In this document: piece by piece, positions 1-9,687 of the stretch | How positions within the stretch are numbered: position 1 is the first letter of the stretch | How the letters are laid out: every line of letters starts with the position of its first letter | Position numbers and translations under genes: made by a program | Source: Bacteroidia bacterium | GTDB taxonomy: Bacteria; Bacteroidota; Bacteroidia; Bacteroidales; Prolixibacteraceae | NCBI GenBank assembly: GCA_025358025.1 | Contig: JANYKW010000021.1 | Span: 53,229-117,228, forward strand | Length of the DNA: 64,000 nt | Direction of reading: 5' to 3' | The notes under the pieces: model-generated | What the model saw: the letters and a program-made list of their open reading frames with translations, nothing else | Told to the model about the DNA's origin: nothing | The model's database searches: none

Positions 1-1851
1 CATCCTTGCCAGTTGGTTGGCAGGCAATTTGCGTTTGCAGGTTGAGCGTTCCTCACTGCCTTCCGGGGCTCCCCAGCGGATTTCTATCCCGTCGTTGGGG
101 TTATAGGCGATTTCGAATGCTTCCTTTCTTTTCAGAATCTCTCCCATCGATAGTTTTTGAATGGTGCCGTTGGTACGCGTATAGGTGATGGTCAGTTCAT
201 TTAGTTTTTCAGACAGCAACACTTCGAGATTTTTTTTAACAGTTTCAGGTTTCTTGAGCACAGGCAGCTTATAATCCTCGGGCGATCTAACAATTTTGTC
301 AGGAAAATCGAGAACGGCATCCATGGCAATCAGGAGACGAAGATCCCTGTTAGGCGTGGAGAAGTCTTCCCACTGGCCACCGGTTTGGAATACTCCGGCA
401 GCACTGACGGGCATCGGGATCACCGCGCCTGGATGAGAATTCATATATGCTTCCCCGTTGGCTACAGAAGTAATCCGCACAGTCAGCTGTTCATATAATG
501 CCTGTACTAAATCAAGAAGTGCAGTTTCAGGATCGAGTGGTTTCGGATTGATGATGCGATCCATTGCGTGGTAAAAAGCATCGCTCTTCATATTCTTTTG
601 CTGCATCGAATACGGAACCATTCCTGGGTCTGCATTGATCTCTTTCGATGTCATCTGACGATATTTGCCACCCTTCAAAACAATCGGCCGGAACGCTTTA
701 AAGCCAGGTTCACCGATCACCTCGCTTGTAGTAAAGAGGAAGTTGCCTTTCCAAAACCTTTTGATTCCTACCGTTCCATCAGGTTGGGCATCTACCGATA
801 GCAACACACCGGGCGTATTACCCGATTGCGCAACGCGATTGACGAGCACCAGGGTATGACCATAGGGATCTGCAAAAACGACGCCGGGTCTGAGAGCATA
901 AGTTGCCAGTGGAACCGGGTAATAATCGGAATTTTCATCATTCAAGGCTGTTCGTGCGGTTCCTGAATGGACGCCATTGGCAACCATTCGCACGAAAGTA
1001 TTGAATTTTCGGATTGGTGACCCGGAAACCTGAATCTCGTTGGTTACTAACTGGCCGGTGTGCGGGGCTTTGCCAAGGTAACCCCTGTCACATTCGTGGT
1101 AACCGAACGGCAGACCCAGTTTCCATGCAAAGTAGGCACGAAGGTAAAAAGGGTTGTCGGCACAATCAGGTTTCATAAGTACGTGCTCTTTCCCGGTAGC
1201 ATCATCTTCGTTCATTGAGCGGTAATTGTATAGAAAATTCCGATCCTTGATCTGTGTAACCTCTTGGAGCGCAGTCCAGGAGGCACGTTCATCCGCCTCG
1301 TTAAAGAGTGCATTGATCCAGGCCGAATAGAGATCTTCGGTACCGGAATCCCAACTCTTCTCCGTAGCCCAGACGGCATTGGAAGTGGCTTGTGCCGGTT
1401 TGTTGGTAACCCAAAAATCTTGCTGTATCACGGAGCTGTTGCTGGTACGGAAAACAACCTGGTATTTGCCGACTGCTCCAGCCTTAAATTCTGCAATCTG
1501 CCAAAAGGGCAATCCCTCCCCGCTCCTGCTCTTGACTGATTCGATGTTACCGGACGGAGCACTAACCACTATCTTGGCTTTTTGAACAGTTTGACTGCCG
1601 GTTGCCAACACTCGGAAAGATTCCCCCGGTTTTGGATTTCTGGGGGAAACCAGAAGAGCAGTAATGGATTGCGAATCATCATTACTGTTTACCTCTTCGT
1701 TTGAGGAAGTAGTTTTTGCGGCCTTGGATGTACTTTTGCTGCTTGAGGCAGAGTCTCCGCACGAAGAAGTTACCGATAAAATAATGGCTATTGCAATTAT
1801 TTTCAGCGACTTAAGAAAAGAGATTTGTGTTATATTTAACATTGAATCCAT
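1..1851 (-). CDS. Secreted lipoprotein, possible Cys/His peptidase- or transglutaminase-like fold (3' end outside window)
   Basis: An uninterrupted reading frame of 617 codons runs from ATG at 1851 to the left edge, so the C-terminus is missing. The N-terminus has a short basic/hydrophobic signal and a lipobox ending Ser-Ser-Cys-Gly, followed by a Ser/Thr/Lys-rich linker, so a lipid-anchored envelope protein is expected. Cys230 lies in DCADNPFYLRAYFAWKLGLP and His332 in DPYGHTLVLVNR; a Cys at a helix start with a later His on a strand is the layout of papain-like, NlpC/P60 and transglutaminase folds. That resemblance is inference. I do not recognise the family. ATG at 1842 is an alternative start. 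It lies 41 nt upstream of nothing on its own strand: the next feature to the right is the separate C_GCAxxG gene. Confidence 0.8.
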   Translation of the reverse strand, partial: MDSMLNITQISFLKSLKIIAIAIILSVTSSCGDSASSSKSTSKAAKTTSSNEEVNSNDDSQSITALLVSPRNPKPGESFRVLATGSQTVQKAKIVVSAPSGNIESVKSRSGEGLPFWQIAEFKAGAVGKYQVVFRTSNSSVIQQDFWVTNKPAQATSNAVWATEKSWDSGTEDLYSAWINALFNEADERASWTALQEVTQIKDRNFLYNYRSMNEDDATGKEHVLMKPDCADNPFYLRAYFAWKLGLPFGYHECDRGYLGKAPHTGQLVTNEIQVSGSPIRKFNTFVRMVANGVHSGTARTALNDENSDYYPVPLATYALRPGVVFADPYGHTLVLVNRVAQSGNTPGVLLSVDAQPDGTVGIKRFWKGNFLFTTSEVIGEPGFKAFRPIVLKGGKYRQMTSKEINADPGMVPYSMQQKNMKSDAFYHAMDRIINPKPLDPETALLDLVQALYEQLTVRITSVANGEAYMNSHPGAVIPMPVSAAGVFQTGGQWEDFSTPNRDLRLLIAMDAVLDFPDKIVRSPEDYKLPVLKKPETVKKNLEVLLSEKLNELTITYTRTNGTIQKLSMGEILKRKEAFEIAYNPNDGIEIRWGAPEGSEERSTCKRKLPANQLARM

Positions 1852-1892
1852 ATGGTTTCAAAGATAGAGGAAAATCAAATCAACCAGCATAT

Positions 1893-2336
1893 TTATTCAC
1901 CAATCAAGCCCTCTATAATGCCGACAGCATCGGCGATACATTTTTCGCAGACTTTTTCGAATAATTTGTTTTCTACAGCAAAGGCATGGCCATCATCTGA
2001 ACTTAAATCACATTGAATCAATGCCTTGCAATTTGTTGTTGAATGAATTGATTTGAATTTCGTGTCTAATTCCTGGATCATCTGATAGGTTGCATTCTTA
2101 AGGTCTAAGTTATCCCTGTAAATTTTGGAATTGTACATTCCAAGGACCATGAATGCGCCGGTAACAGCTCCACAGGTTTCCTGCAACCTGCCCATCCCGC
2201 CACCGAATCCGGCGGCAGTGCTTAAGGCTGCATTTTTGTCAAAATTTAAATCTTCAGCAAAAGCAATCACAACCGACTGAGCGCAGTTGTATCCGGATTT
2301 AAAAGCACTGACAGCTTTTTCATTTCTGTTTTCCAT
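1893..2336 (-). CDS. C_GCAxxG_C_C family putative redox protein
   Basis: 147 residues. The conserved cysteines of the C_GCAxxG_C_C family are visible: Cys18 in SGYNCAQSV, Cys55 in the signature ETCGAVTGA after a Gly-rich GFGGGMG stretch, then Cys103, Cys109, Cys130 and Cys133 near the C-terminus. Members are small putative redox or metal-binding proteins without an established reaction. It is the last gene of the sugar operon, 53 nt after the URO-D-like gene on the same strand. Cotranscription is inferred from spacing. Confidence 0.85.
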   Translation of the reverse strand: MENRNEKAVSAFKSGYNCAQSVVIAFAEDLNFDKNAALSTAAGFGGGMGRLQETCGAVTGAFMVLGMYNSKIYRDNLDLKNATYQMIQELDTKFKSIHSTTNCKALIQCDLSSDDGHAFAVENKLFEKVCEKCIADAVGIIEGLIGE

Positions 2337-2389
2337 TTATATCAATTTAAGAATATTATATGTTATTTCTTTTACTAAACGAGGGTCCA

Positions 2390-3631
2390 TTAACGGTTAA
2401 ACCCTTTTACTGCCTCAAACATGGCCACAATATTTTGCGGAGGAACGTCTGAGAGGATATTGTGTACTGTGTTGAACACGAATCCACCTCCGGGAGCAAA
2501 GGCTTCGAGATTTTCTATTACATGCTTCTTAACCTCTTCAGGAGTTGCACGATTCAGCACGCTCTGGGTGTTAATGCCACCACCCCAGAAAGTAAGTTCC
2601 TTTCCAAATTCCAGTTTTAACCTTTTGGGATCCATGTTGATGGCGTTGATCTGGATAGGATTGAGGATTTCGAATCCGGCTTCGATCAGGTCAGGAATCA
2701 GTTCATAAATTCCGCCGCAGCAGTGCAGCATGGTGTGTGCGGAGGAGTTGGCTTTGACGAAGTCGCACAGCTGCTTGTGTCGGGGAAGGAAGAACTCCCG
2801 ATAGGTTTCGTTGGGAATAAAAGGGCCGGTATTGGTTCCAAGGTCATCGCCAAATTTCAGGATATCTACTACGTCACCAACGGCTTCGCACACTTTGCCC
2901 AGGAACTCCAGATGCCGCTCCATCAGGGCATCCATCAGGCGGTGTACATTCTCAGGTTCAAGATAGAGGTCCATCAGAAAATTGTCGATGCGTCGCAGGA
3001 AGGTTCCCCATTCGAACAGATTGCAGCCCACTCCGAGTAATAGCGCCTTATCCGTTTTCAATCTCAGGTCGATGGTCTTTTCACGGAGCATTTGCCAAAA
3101 GCCTGGCTCGTCAATCCAGTCGTAAGGGGTAAATCCGAAGCCACCCCATATAGCCCTCGACATTTGTGTACCCAGATCATCAAAATTTGTTGGATAGCCT
3201 TCCCGGTAGGGAAAGATAAGCTGGTCAAAAAAGGTAGCCCCCTGGGGCATTTTACCAATAAATTCATTGCCTTTCCCGGCAACATGCCATGAACCGTCGG
3301 GTTGTCTTAACGGATTAAACCACTTAGGATAAAGTGCAGGAGTTCCTTTGATCAATTCGAGCGGTTGCCAGTAATCTTCTGCAGTATTAAATTCCCGTCC
3401 GATATCCAGAACATCCACACCAAAATAATCGAGTAATTCCATTTCAGGTTGTGTAACCTCCTGGATAACATCATATACCCTATTTTTCAGATGCCCCATT
3501 CCAAGATAGTTGATAAGGTTTTGATAGGCAACAACAGAAATACCACTGCTGGGTGTTGCCCCAAGATCAACCGGGATGCGGTCGGATTGTTTGTGGTTAA
3601 TGGCTGAAAGAATTCGTTCTCTGGAGTTCAT
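2390..3631 (-). CDS. Uroporphyrinogen decarboxylase (URO-D)-like protein
   Basis: 413 residues with the family opening (NSRERILSAINHKQSDRIPVD) and a TIM-barrel-type domain over the full length. The superfamily holds true HemE enzymes and corrinoid methyltransferases of the MtaA/MtbA type. Here a His-Cys-Cys-Gly motif (LHCCGGIYELIP) supplies the first part of an MtaA-like H-x-C zinc site, but I do not see the distal Cys. HemE is unlikely because the gene sits one base after a mannitol-phosphate dehydrogenase-like gene inside a carbohydrate operon. The substrate is unknown; a methyl-transfer or lyase role in sugar metabolism would be guesswork. Confidence 0.85.
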   Translation of the reverse strand: MNSRERILSAINHKQSDRIPVDLGATPSSGISVVAYQNLINYLGMGHLKNRVYDVIQEVTQPEMELLDYFGVDVLDIGREFNTAEDYWQPLELIKGTPALYPKWFNPLRQPDGSWHVAGKGNEFIGKMPQGATFFDQLIFPYREGYPTNFDDLGTQMSRAIWGGFGFTPYDWIDEPGFWQMLREKTIDLRLKTDKALLLGVGCNLFEWGTFLRRIDNFLMDLYLEPENVHRLMDALMERHLEFLGKVCEAVGDVVDILKFGDDLGTNTGPFIPNETYREFFLPRHKQLCDFVKANSSAHTMLHCCGGIYELIPDLIEAGFEILNPIQINAINMDPKRLKLEFGKELTFWGGGINTQSVLNRATPEEVKKHVIENLEAFAPGGGFVFNTVHNILSDVPPQNIVAMFEAVKGFNR

Positions 3632-3632
3632 A

Positions 3633-4841
3633 TTAGAAGTAATAAGTTTTCAAAGTTTCCATCAATGATTTGTCAATTTCAGGATGAAGATGCAACTCTT
3701 TCACCAAAGTAGTCTCAAAATTAGCATTTAATCGTGCTAAAAAGTTGGTGTCGGCAAGCATTTCCTTCCCTTCCTCCCCTTTTGCGCGGAAGAAAAAACC
3801 GTAAGACATGGCCTTCAGAATCAAATCGCAGGGCATCTTTTTCTCCATAGCCAGCCTGATCGCTCCCATAAAGCGGTCACCGTCTCCAAGCTTCCTGGGA
3901 AGGTCCTGTCCTACCCTGAAGACTGTGTCCTTCAGCGCTTTGTTGCGAAATCTGGTTATCAGATTATCTGTGTGTTGGATGAGATCTTCGGCTGAGAAAT
4001 CATCCGGATAGCATATTGCCAGTACAGCAGCCGACTGCAACATAACCGCCCTGGTAAAAGCAAGAACTTCAGGAATTTCAAGCACTTCGTACATGTAAAC
4101 CATCTCCGGATGCAGGAAATGGCCGTAATAAGCGGCTGTCGCATGACCCAGATTGTGGATAAATGCTTTGCGGTCGACCCATGCCCTGATATTTGTCTTG
4201 GGAGATAAACCCTTCACATCCGGTATCTGCGACCTGAACCCCTTCTGATCGAGAATCAGGTTGTTGTATGGCTCTGCAAATACCATCAGGGGGTCTTTCT
4301 CAACTTCAGCTAACGGCAACAGGGGTACCATTTTCCCGATACTTGTTTCAACCAGTCCGACAAACCTTTCGATTGGAAAATCTTCAGGCAGACTAAGTTG
4401 TAATTGTTCCATGACAAACCGGGCTGCATCACGCATGTTCTCTGCCAGAATGATATCCAGCGCCGCATCAGGATATTTAGCGTATCTGATTTTAAGCCCT
4501 TCTGCTATCAAGGGTATTACTTTTATCAAGGCATTTTTGCCAACATTAACAGAGAGAATTCCTGCTGATGCAATCTCCTGAGTCACTTTTTCTACATCAA
4601 AAGCGGTAATGGCACTGACATTGGAAATAATTATTTCTTCTTCGTGATCACCTTTGATTATCACAGGATAACATCCCCTGGCATGAAGCCTTTCCACCAA
4701 AATGTTATCCACATCGACAAATACTATCTGATATCCTGCACACCCAAAAAGCTGACCGATGAAAGATCTGCCAATCTTACCTGCACCAAAAATGACAATC
4801 TTTTGGAGATCAATTTCCGACCTGAGCTTTGTAGAATGCAT
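3633..4841 (-). CDS. mtlD: Mannitol-1-phosphate 5-dehydrogenase-like protein
   Basis: 402 residues from ATG 4841. The N-terminal Rossmann motif GAGKIGRSFIG lies at about residues 17-27. The polyol-specific long-chain dehydrogenase motif K-x4-N-x2-H is present in VDRKAFIHNLGHATAAYYG. The family oxidises mannitol-1-phosphate to fructose-6-phosphate with NAD, or runs in reverse. The frame stays open to 5045, but that extension lies wholly inside the kinase gene and has no family similarity, so ATG 4841 is chosen; it overlaps the kinase 3' end by 32 nt, suggesting translational coupling. A mannonate/altronate-type substrate cannot be excluded. Confidence 0.8.
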   Translation of the reverse strand: MHSTKLRSEIDLQKIVIFGAGKIGRSFIGQLFGCAGYQIVFVDVDNILVERLHARGCYPVIIKGDHEEEIIISNVSAITAFDVEKVTQEIASAGILSVNVGKNALIKVIPLIAEGLKIRYAKYPDAALDIILAENMRDAARFVMEQLQLSLPEDFPIERFVGLVETSIGKMVPLLPLAEVEKDPLMVFAEPYNNLILDQKGFRSQIPDVKGLSPKTNIRAWVDRKAFIHNLGHATAAYYGHFLHPEMVYMYEVLEIPEVLAFTRAVMLQSAAVLAICYPDDFSAEDLIQHTDNLITRFRNKALKDTVFRVGQDLPRKLGDGDRFMGAIRLAMEKKMPCDLILKAMSYGFFFRAKGEEGKEMLADTNFLARLNANFETTLVKELHLHPEIDKSLMETLKTYYF

Positions 4842-6006
4842 AATAATATTTGATTTTTGCCAGCTTATCCCCGTCAGTTGTTTCATGGTAAGTTCCACCA
4901 ACATAAAAGCAGGTAAAACCGCCGGAAACGACGCCCCAGGAGATAGCTTCTGAAAGATCCAGCTGGTGTTTCTGCATTTTAAACTGCTCCACAACAGAAT
5001 AAAGCACTCCCCCAACGAAATTATCGCCGCAACCTGTTGTATCACCTGTCCTGTTGGTCTTTAGTACATCAACTATCTCTTGGCAGACCGGCATAGCCTT
5101 TAAATCCATTTTCAAAAAGAGCTTTCCATCCGACCAGGCAAAAAGATCTTTTGAACCATTGGTGATGATAAAAGCGGATATACCACTATGCATAAAGAAG
5201 GAGCATGCATCATCGCTATTCATTGTGCCGCTTAGACGCAGGGCCTCGGTATGATCAATAATCATTAAATCAATATATTGGTAGCTATTATCAGATTCAC
5301 CCAAAGGCCATTTTTTGTTGGGATTCAACTTCTCGTTCCTGAAATCAAAAACCGTATTCACTACCGTGATGGCTCCATGTTCCCTGGATTTCTTCAACAA
5401 GTTACCTAGCTGATCATGAATGCTTGGGACAAGGGCTGTTCCACCGAAAACCACGATATCAGAGCCAAAAAAGTCATCCTTCAGGTATTCTGGCAGAAAT
5501 TCGTTGGCTGCTCCGATGGTATTGATAAAAATCCGTTCACCATGACCGCTGTCAAAGTCCGGGTCAGACAAAACAAAAGTGGAGGGTGTATAACCATTTA
5601 CCAACTGATAATCCTTTAAAAAAACTGCAGTACTTTCCATTGCCTTCTTCAGATAGCTCCCATTCCCGTCAGAACCTCCCCTGCCATAAAACCTCACGGA
5701 ACATTCATCCCGCGCTGTTAATTGGGCCAGATGAATCAATGGGACTATGGAGGGTCCGCCGATGTTGATTTTATTCGGTGACTGACCTTTAGAAATGCTG
5801 TTCAGAAATTCTTCGAACGGAATTTTGGCATATCTTACAAAGTCTTCGAGAAAGACCAGTTGCCCGGGACACAGACCTCCATCACCCGGCTCTTTCGATA
5901 GAAATGGCTGAAAGCTTTTCGTTGAAAAATCGATGTTGCTGTACAGTACATCCACCAGACAACAGCCCACACCTGACACAGTTATCATATTATAAGAAAT
6001 TTTCAT
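4810..6006 (-). CDS. PfkB-family carbohydrate kinase
   Basis: 398 residues from ATG 6006; a GTG two codons upstream is possible. The second PfkB signature appears as GDTTGCGDNFVGG, with the catalytic Asp at about residue 328; Cys replaces the usual Ala of DTxGAGD. An N-terminal glycine-rich segment (NIGGPSIVPLIHLAQL) fits the substrate/lid half. The family phosphorylates sugars with ATP. It overlaps the lyxose/mannose isomerase by 17 nt and the mannitol dehydrogenase-like gene by 32 nt. Between those neighbours a fructokinase-like role (ketose to ketose phosphate) is the simplest reading, but the substrate is not shown by sequence. Confidence 0.85.
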   Translation of the reverse strand: MKISYNMITVSGVGCCLVDVLYSNIDFSTKSFQPFLSKEPGDGGLCPGQLVFLEDFVRYAKIPFEEFLNSISKGQSPNKINIGGPSIVPLIHLAQLTARDECSVRFYGRGGSDGNGSYLKKAMESTAVFLKDYQLVNGYTPSTFVLSDPDFDSGHGERIFINTIGAANEFLPEYLKDDFFGSDIVVFGGTALVPSIHDQLGNLLKKSREHGAITVVNTVFDFRNEKLNPNKKWPLGESDNSYQYIDLMIIDHTEALRLSGTMNSDDACSFFMHSGISAFIITNGSKDLFAWSDGKLFLKMDLKAMPVCQEIVDVLKTNRTGDTTGCGDNFVGGVLYSVVEQFKMQKHQLDLSEAISWGVVSGGFTCFYVGGTYHETTDGDKLAKIKYYYAFYKAQVGN

Positions 6007-6664
6007 AATCACCTACCAGCAAATGAAGTGGAAGCTCATCCTCTTCGATCACCGGAAAGCGGCCGATCTCTTCTAAAAAACAGTTGTCAGAAGCATCATC
6101 ATTGACAGCACTAACCTCACCGACAAGTACTTTACCCTTGCCTTCCTCTCCAAAGAACCGGTGATACATACCCTGCTCAAGTGTAATACTTTCGCCCGGT
6201 TTCAAAATAACTTTTCCACCAGCTTCAACAATGCGTTCGATACCATCCGTTTTAAAATGAACATTTGTTGTATCCAGCGTATCATCTGATCTGGAGTTGT
6301 ACAATTCGATCACCAGATTTCCTCCACCGCGGTTGATGATATCTTCCATCTTTGACCAGTGAAAGTGCATTGGAGTCTCCTGATTTTCTTCAACAATCAT
6401 GATTTTTTCGGCATAGGGTTTTCTGTCACTTCCCAACTTCCCATTGCGTATTGTAAAGAGAAAAAGTCCCCTGCTTTTGAAATCACCGGATCCAAAATCT
6501 GAAATGTCCCAACCCAAAAAATTATTGCGGATTTCGGCTGTGGCCGTAAGATTTTCTTTCCAATCGGCTACAGTCCAGTATGCCCAGGGTGGCAATATGA
6601 AACATTTCTCTGCCATGAATTTTTTTGCATCTACCAGGATGCTGTTGATTTCGCTTCGTCTCAT
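5990..6664 (-). CDS. D-lyxose/D-mannose ketol-isomerase (cupin)
   Basis: 224 residues, matching the D-lyxose isomerase family, cupin-fold metalloenzymes that interconvert D-lyxose/D-xylulose and D-mannose/D-fructose. Metal ligands are visible as His100, His102 and Glu107 in MHFHWSKMED plus His168 in GMYHRFFG. It lies 18 nt downstream of the secreted alpha-mannosidase, so free mannose is the likely physiological substrate (inference). Its 3' end overlaps the PfkB kinase start. Confidence 0.88.
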   Translation of the reverse strand: MRRSEINSILVDAKKFMAEKCFILPPWAYWTVADWKENLTATAEIRNNFLGWDISDFGSGDFKSRGLFLFTIRNGKLGSDRKPYAEKIMIVEENQETPMHFHWSKMEDIINRGGGNLVIELYNSRSDDTLDTTNVHFKTDGIERIVEAGGKVILKPGESITLEQGMYHRFFGEEGKGKVLVGEVSAVNDDASDNCFLEEIGRFPVIEEDELPLHLLVGDYENFL

Positions 6665-6682
6665 AGGTGAAATATTGAAGTT

Positions 6683-9580
6683 TTAAAACTGGAGTTCGAT
6701 GAATTTTACCTCAAATGGACTAAAATGAATAGAAGAGGTGCTTTCTGCTACTTTCTTACCCATTGCATTGACAATTGTGATCGTTTTCACCGGACGACCA
6801 GCGACCAAACTGGAAAGTACAATATCGGACTCTAAACCTTCCAGCTCTCTAAAATGCAGCACAACGGCATCTTTCCCATCCTGAGCCGGTCTGGTGTTTA
6901 CCAACAATACATTTTGAGCTCCCTCAATTTTCAAACTCTCTGATATTGATTCCTTTAGTTCTGGTTTGCCTGCAGGAAAAGTTCGGGTCGGGAAACTGTT
7001 TCTCTCTCCCCAGCCAAATTTGGCAGCAAAGGTGTTTGTGGTATCCTTTGAAGATGTAAGTTGGTAGCTCCAGCTAAAGCCAGCTTCCTGGTAAGCCCTG
7101 AAATTGGTAAACCAGTAGTTGTTCATCACCCAGGAATAAAGCCAGGTTTTTCCTTGTTTGGGGTATCTCTCAAATTTACCCATATTGAAATCGCTGAATT
7201 GCCAAAGGGGAATTTCATTGCTTACTACAACTATCTGACCAGTTTTACTGCGGACGGAAACAAAATTCTGAGCCACATTCCAATCAGATGAGGAGCCCGG
7301 AAGCTGTTCTCCCTGTGTGAGTGTACCACCGATGGTCTCAAATACTATTCTTGAATCCGGCAGGGAGAAAGGGAATGCTACATATAGTGCCTCCGGATCA
7401 GTAATAATCTGTTTATGAGCAGTATATTTCAGTTCGATTTTTTTGGTGTTTTTATAGAGCCTGATTTCCATTTCCAACCCTTTCGGCGATTTGTCGGTAC
7501 CTTTTTCAGTCCCTGCCAAGTCTGCAGATATTTTTATACTCTCCCAAACATTGCCATTGATACCCTTATCAACTGTCACATGGGTAACAGAAGTATGCGC
7601 TGGTTCATATTTGTCGCGTTTAGGCATTGTTTCGTGGATTGCCTGTCCAATTTTCCATGGATTTTGAGAATCTATCAAATCACGTTTCAACTCTTTGTCA
7701 TACAGACTACTGATGGCTCCAGTCGCCTTATCAATGACCAGTTTGTAATATTGATTCTGCAATTCTTCAGTCTGCGTAGCAGAACTGTTTGGAATAGGAG
7801 CCTGATCGGCAATTTCAATTTTGAGCGTTTTAACCCCCAAGGCCGGAATGTCATTTACGTCCATCTCCCAATAAGCACCTTCGGCACGCTTGCGAATCAG
7901 TTGTGCGGGAACCTCCAATCCGGAGGAGAGATCAATTATCTTCACCTTTTTATCTACCGGTAAAACTTCGAAATCGACGAACAGGCTCACCGTGCCTGAT
8001 CGCTTCCATCCCAGTGAATTAATGACATGAATGACCGGAAAATCACTTTTCTTCAAAAAAGGCTGGTATCTGGCCAGGGCCTCTTCGTGGAGCAGGGTCT
8101 GCATTTTGACCGCTTCCCAGGCATAGGCACCTTTTTGCAACCACTGGTGTGCAGTATTTTCAGAATAAGGATGACTAATGCTTTCGTCGGCACCAAAAGT
8201 GTGTTCATCATAGAAGATGGCATTTTCGGCAATATGGTCTATTTCGGCCTGCAATCCTGGATTTAGTTCACCACCCTTCATGGCAACCATGGCAAATAGT
8301 CCTTCGTCGACCTGTTTTAAGTTTTGCGTTTTCCTTACTTCCGCTGTTTCGCGGGAAGCTGAACCTGCTCCATCTGTCCACCAATCAAGCCAGGCTTTTT
8401 GGATAACCGGCAAACGATCGGCATAATTATTCTCGACATACTCAAAAAATTCACTGACGACGGAGAGTCTGAGCTTGGGGAAGTCATATTTCTCGTTCCA
8501 GGCCTTTACCAACTGACAGGCAGCCGTTGAAGGTGGTGCATTATCTGTAAAATATCCTGAAAACTGGATGGCAATTTTATCCAGCGGATAATTTTTATCC
8601 TCAAGATCAGCAAGGCGACCGAGCAGATTCTCTGCTTTGATTGCCTTGCTCTCTATGCCAAAAAAATTTCCCGTCATATAATGATCCGCTCTGAATGCCA
8701 GCAATTTTTCTCCTGAGGGTGCTTTCCACCAAAAAAGGGTCGGACGATCGAAAGGGAGTATGGACCTGGTTTCGTTAATTCCCATATTCAGGTACTTCAC
8801 TCCTGTATTTTTGAAAAAATCAGGCATACACCAGGCTATCCCGTTGACATCGTTCTGCATCACTGTTTTTACAGGAAATCCTGCTTCCTGAATGATTTGC
8901 AATGGACGAAGAAAATCTGTCATCAGGTTTTCATCTGCGGTCTCAGCCATATTGCAAAACATTCCAGTTACTTCAATACGACCCTCGGCAATCCGCTTTT
9001 TAAGTCGCTCAATTTGAGTAGCAGGACGAGTTTTCAGGTACTCTTTTACCACCCAGGCAGACTCGCAGGTCCAGCGGAATTTGGAATTATCAGGCAAGTT
9101 GTCCGTCTGATCACAATAATCCAGCGCATAATCAATGTAACGCTGGTGTTCGGCCAGAATCTCAGACTGGGGTTTTGTATAGCCAATGTCGGTATGTGAG
9201 TGCTGTACAAGATATAGATCCCATTTTCGTGGCGGCTTGACGACAAACCTGGTTTTTATCGGTATATCTCCATTGAGAATGGTTGAAAAGCTAACTTTTT
9301 TCTCTTTTTGAATTGCCGGTATGGTAATTAAAAAACTGTTATTCCCCTTTTTAAGGTCAGCCTTCACCACCTCTTTACCCTCGTGATCAACCACTATGGT
9401 TCCCGGCTGATCAGCTTTGTAACTAAGAATAACCTGTTGGTAAGATTGATTATTTTCTTTAAAACGTACCGGAGCGTTTTTGAATTCAAGTTGCTTTTCA
9501 CTTTTCTCCTGACCGAAAGAAAGCTGGATTGTCAGCACCAACAAAGCTGTCAAAAGGAATTCCGGACATCGTTTTTTCAT
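6683..9580 (-). CDS. Glycoside hydrolase family 38 alpha-mannosidase, secreted
   Basis: 965 residues from ATG 9580, chosen because it begins a clean signal peptide (MKKRCPEFLLTALLVLTIQL, cleavage near SFGQ); ATG 9622 would add 14 residues in front of it. The catalytic domain opens with the GH38 zinc motif H-S-H-T-D-I-G-Y at about residues 127-134, and the segment MQNDVNGIAWCMPDF carries the Asp expected as nucleophile. C-terminal beta-rich GH38 domains follow. The family hydrolyses alpha-mannosides such as N-glycan or mannan fragments, retaining configuration and using Zn. First gene of the operon; a strong promoter candidate lies about 100 nt upstream. Confidence 0.9.
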   Translation of the reverse strand: MKKRCPEFLLTALLVLTIQLSFGQEKSEKQLEFKNAPVRFKENNQSYQQVILSYKADQPGTIVVDHEGKEVVKADLKKGNNSFLITIPAIQKEKKVSFSTILNGDIPIKTRFVVKPPRKWDLYLVQHSHTDIGYTKPQSEILAEHQRYIDYALDYCDQTDNLPDNSKFRWTCESAWVVKEYLKTRPATQIERLKKRIAEGRIEVTGMFCNMAETADENLMTDFLRPLQIIQEAGFPVKTVMQNDVNGIAWCMPDFFKNTGVKYLNMGINETRSILPFDRPTLFWWKAPSGEKLLAFRADHYMTGNFFGIESKAIKAENLLGRLADLEDKNYPLDKIAIQFSGYFTDNAPPSTAACQLVKAWNEKYDFPKLRLSVVSEFFEYVENNYADRLPVIQKAWLDWWTDGAGSASRETAEVRKTQNLKQVDEGLFAMVAMKGGELNPGLQAEIDHIAENAIFYDEHTFGADESISHPYSENTAHQWLQKGAYAWEAVKMQTLLHEEALARYQPFLKKSDFPVIHVINSLGWKRSGTVSLFVDFEVLPVDKKVKIIDLSSGLEVPAQLIRKRAEGAYWEMDVNDIPALGVKTLKIEIADQAPIPNSSATQTEELQNQYYKLVIDKATGAISSLYDKELKRDLIDSQNPWKIGQAIHETMPKRDKYEPAHTSVTHVTVDKGINGNVWESIKISADLAGTEKGTDKSPKGLEMEIRLYKNTKKIELKYTAHKQIITDPEALYVAFPFSLPDSRIVFETIGGTLTQGEQLPGSSSDWNVAQNFVSVRSKTGQIVVVSNEIPLWQFSDFNMGKFERYPKQGKTWLYSWVMNNYWFTNFRAYQEAGFSWSYQLTSSKDTTNTFAAKFGWGERNSFPTRTFPAGKPELKESISESLKIEGAQNVLLVNTRPAQDGKDAVVLHFRELEGLESDIVLSSLVAGRPVKTITIVNAMGKKVAESTSSIHFSPFEVKFIELQF

Positions 9581-9687
9581 GTGATTTAGTTTTAGTTGAC
9601 CATTTTCTCCCATCCTGTTCATTGACCTGGATGTTTCTTCCGGGGTCAGGATTTTTCCAGAGGACCGAATTCATTATTATTAGTGAC

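Noticed and set aside
1264..1539. Plus-strand reading frames within 1-1867
   Set aside because: They are antisense to a 617-codon open frame with a lipoprotein signal and lack any family similarity.
2390..3631. Assignment as hemE
   Set aside because: The context is a sugar operon, the motif is MtaA-like, and no heme genes are near.
4842..5045. N-terminal extension of the mannitol-phosphate dehydrogenase
   Set aside because: It lies wholly within the kinase gene, and the Rossmann motif starts normally after ATG 4841.
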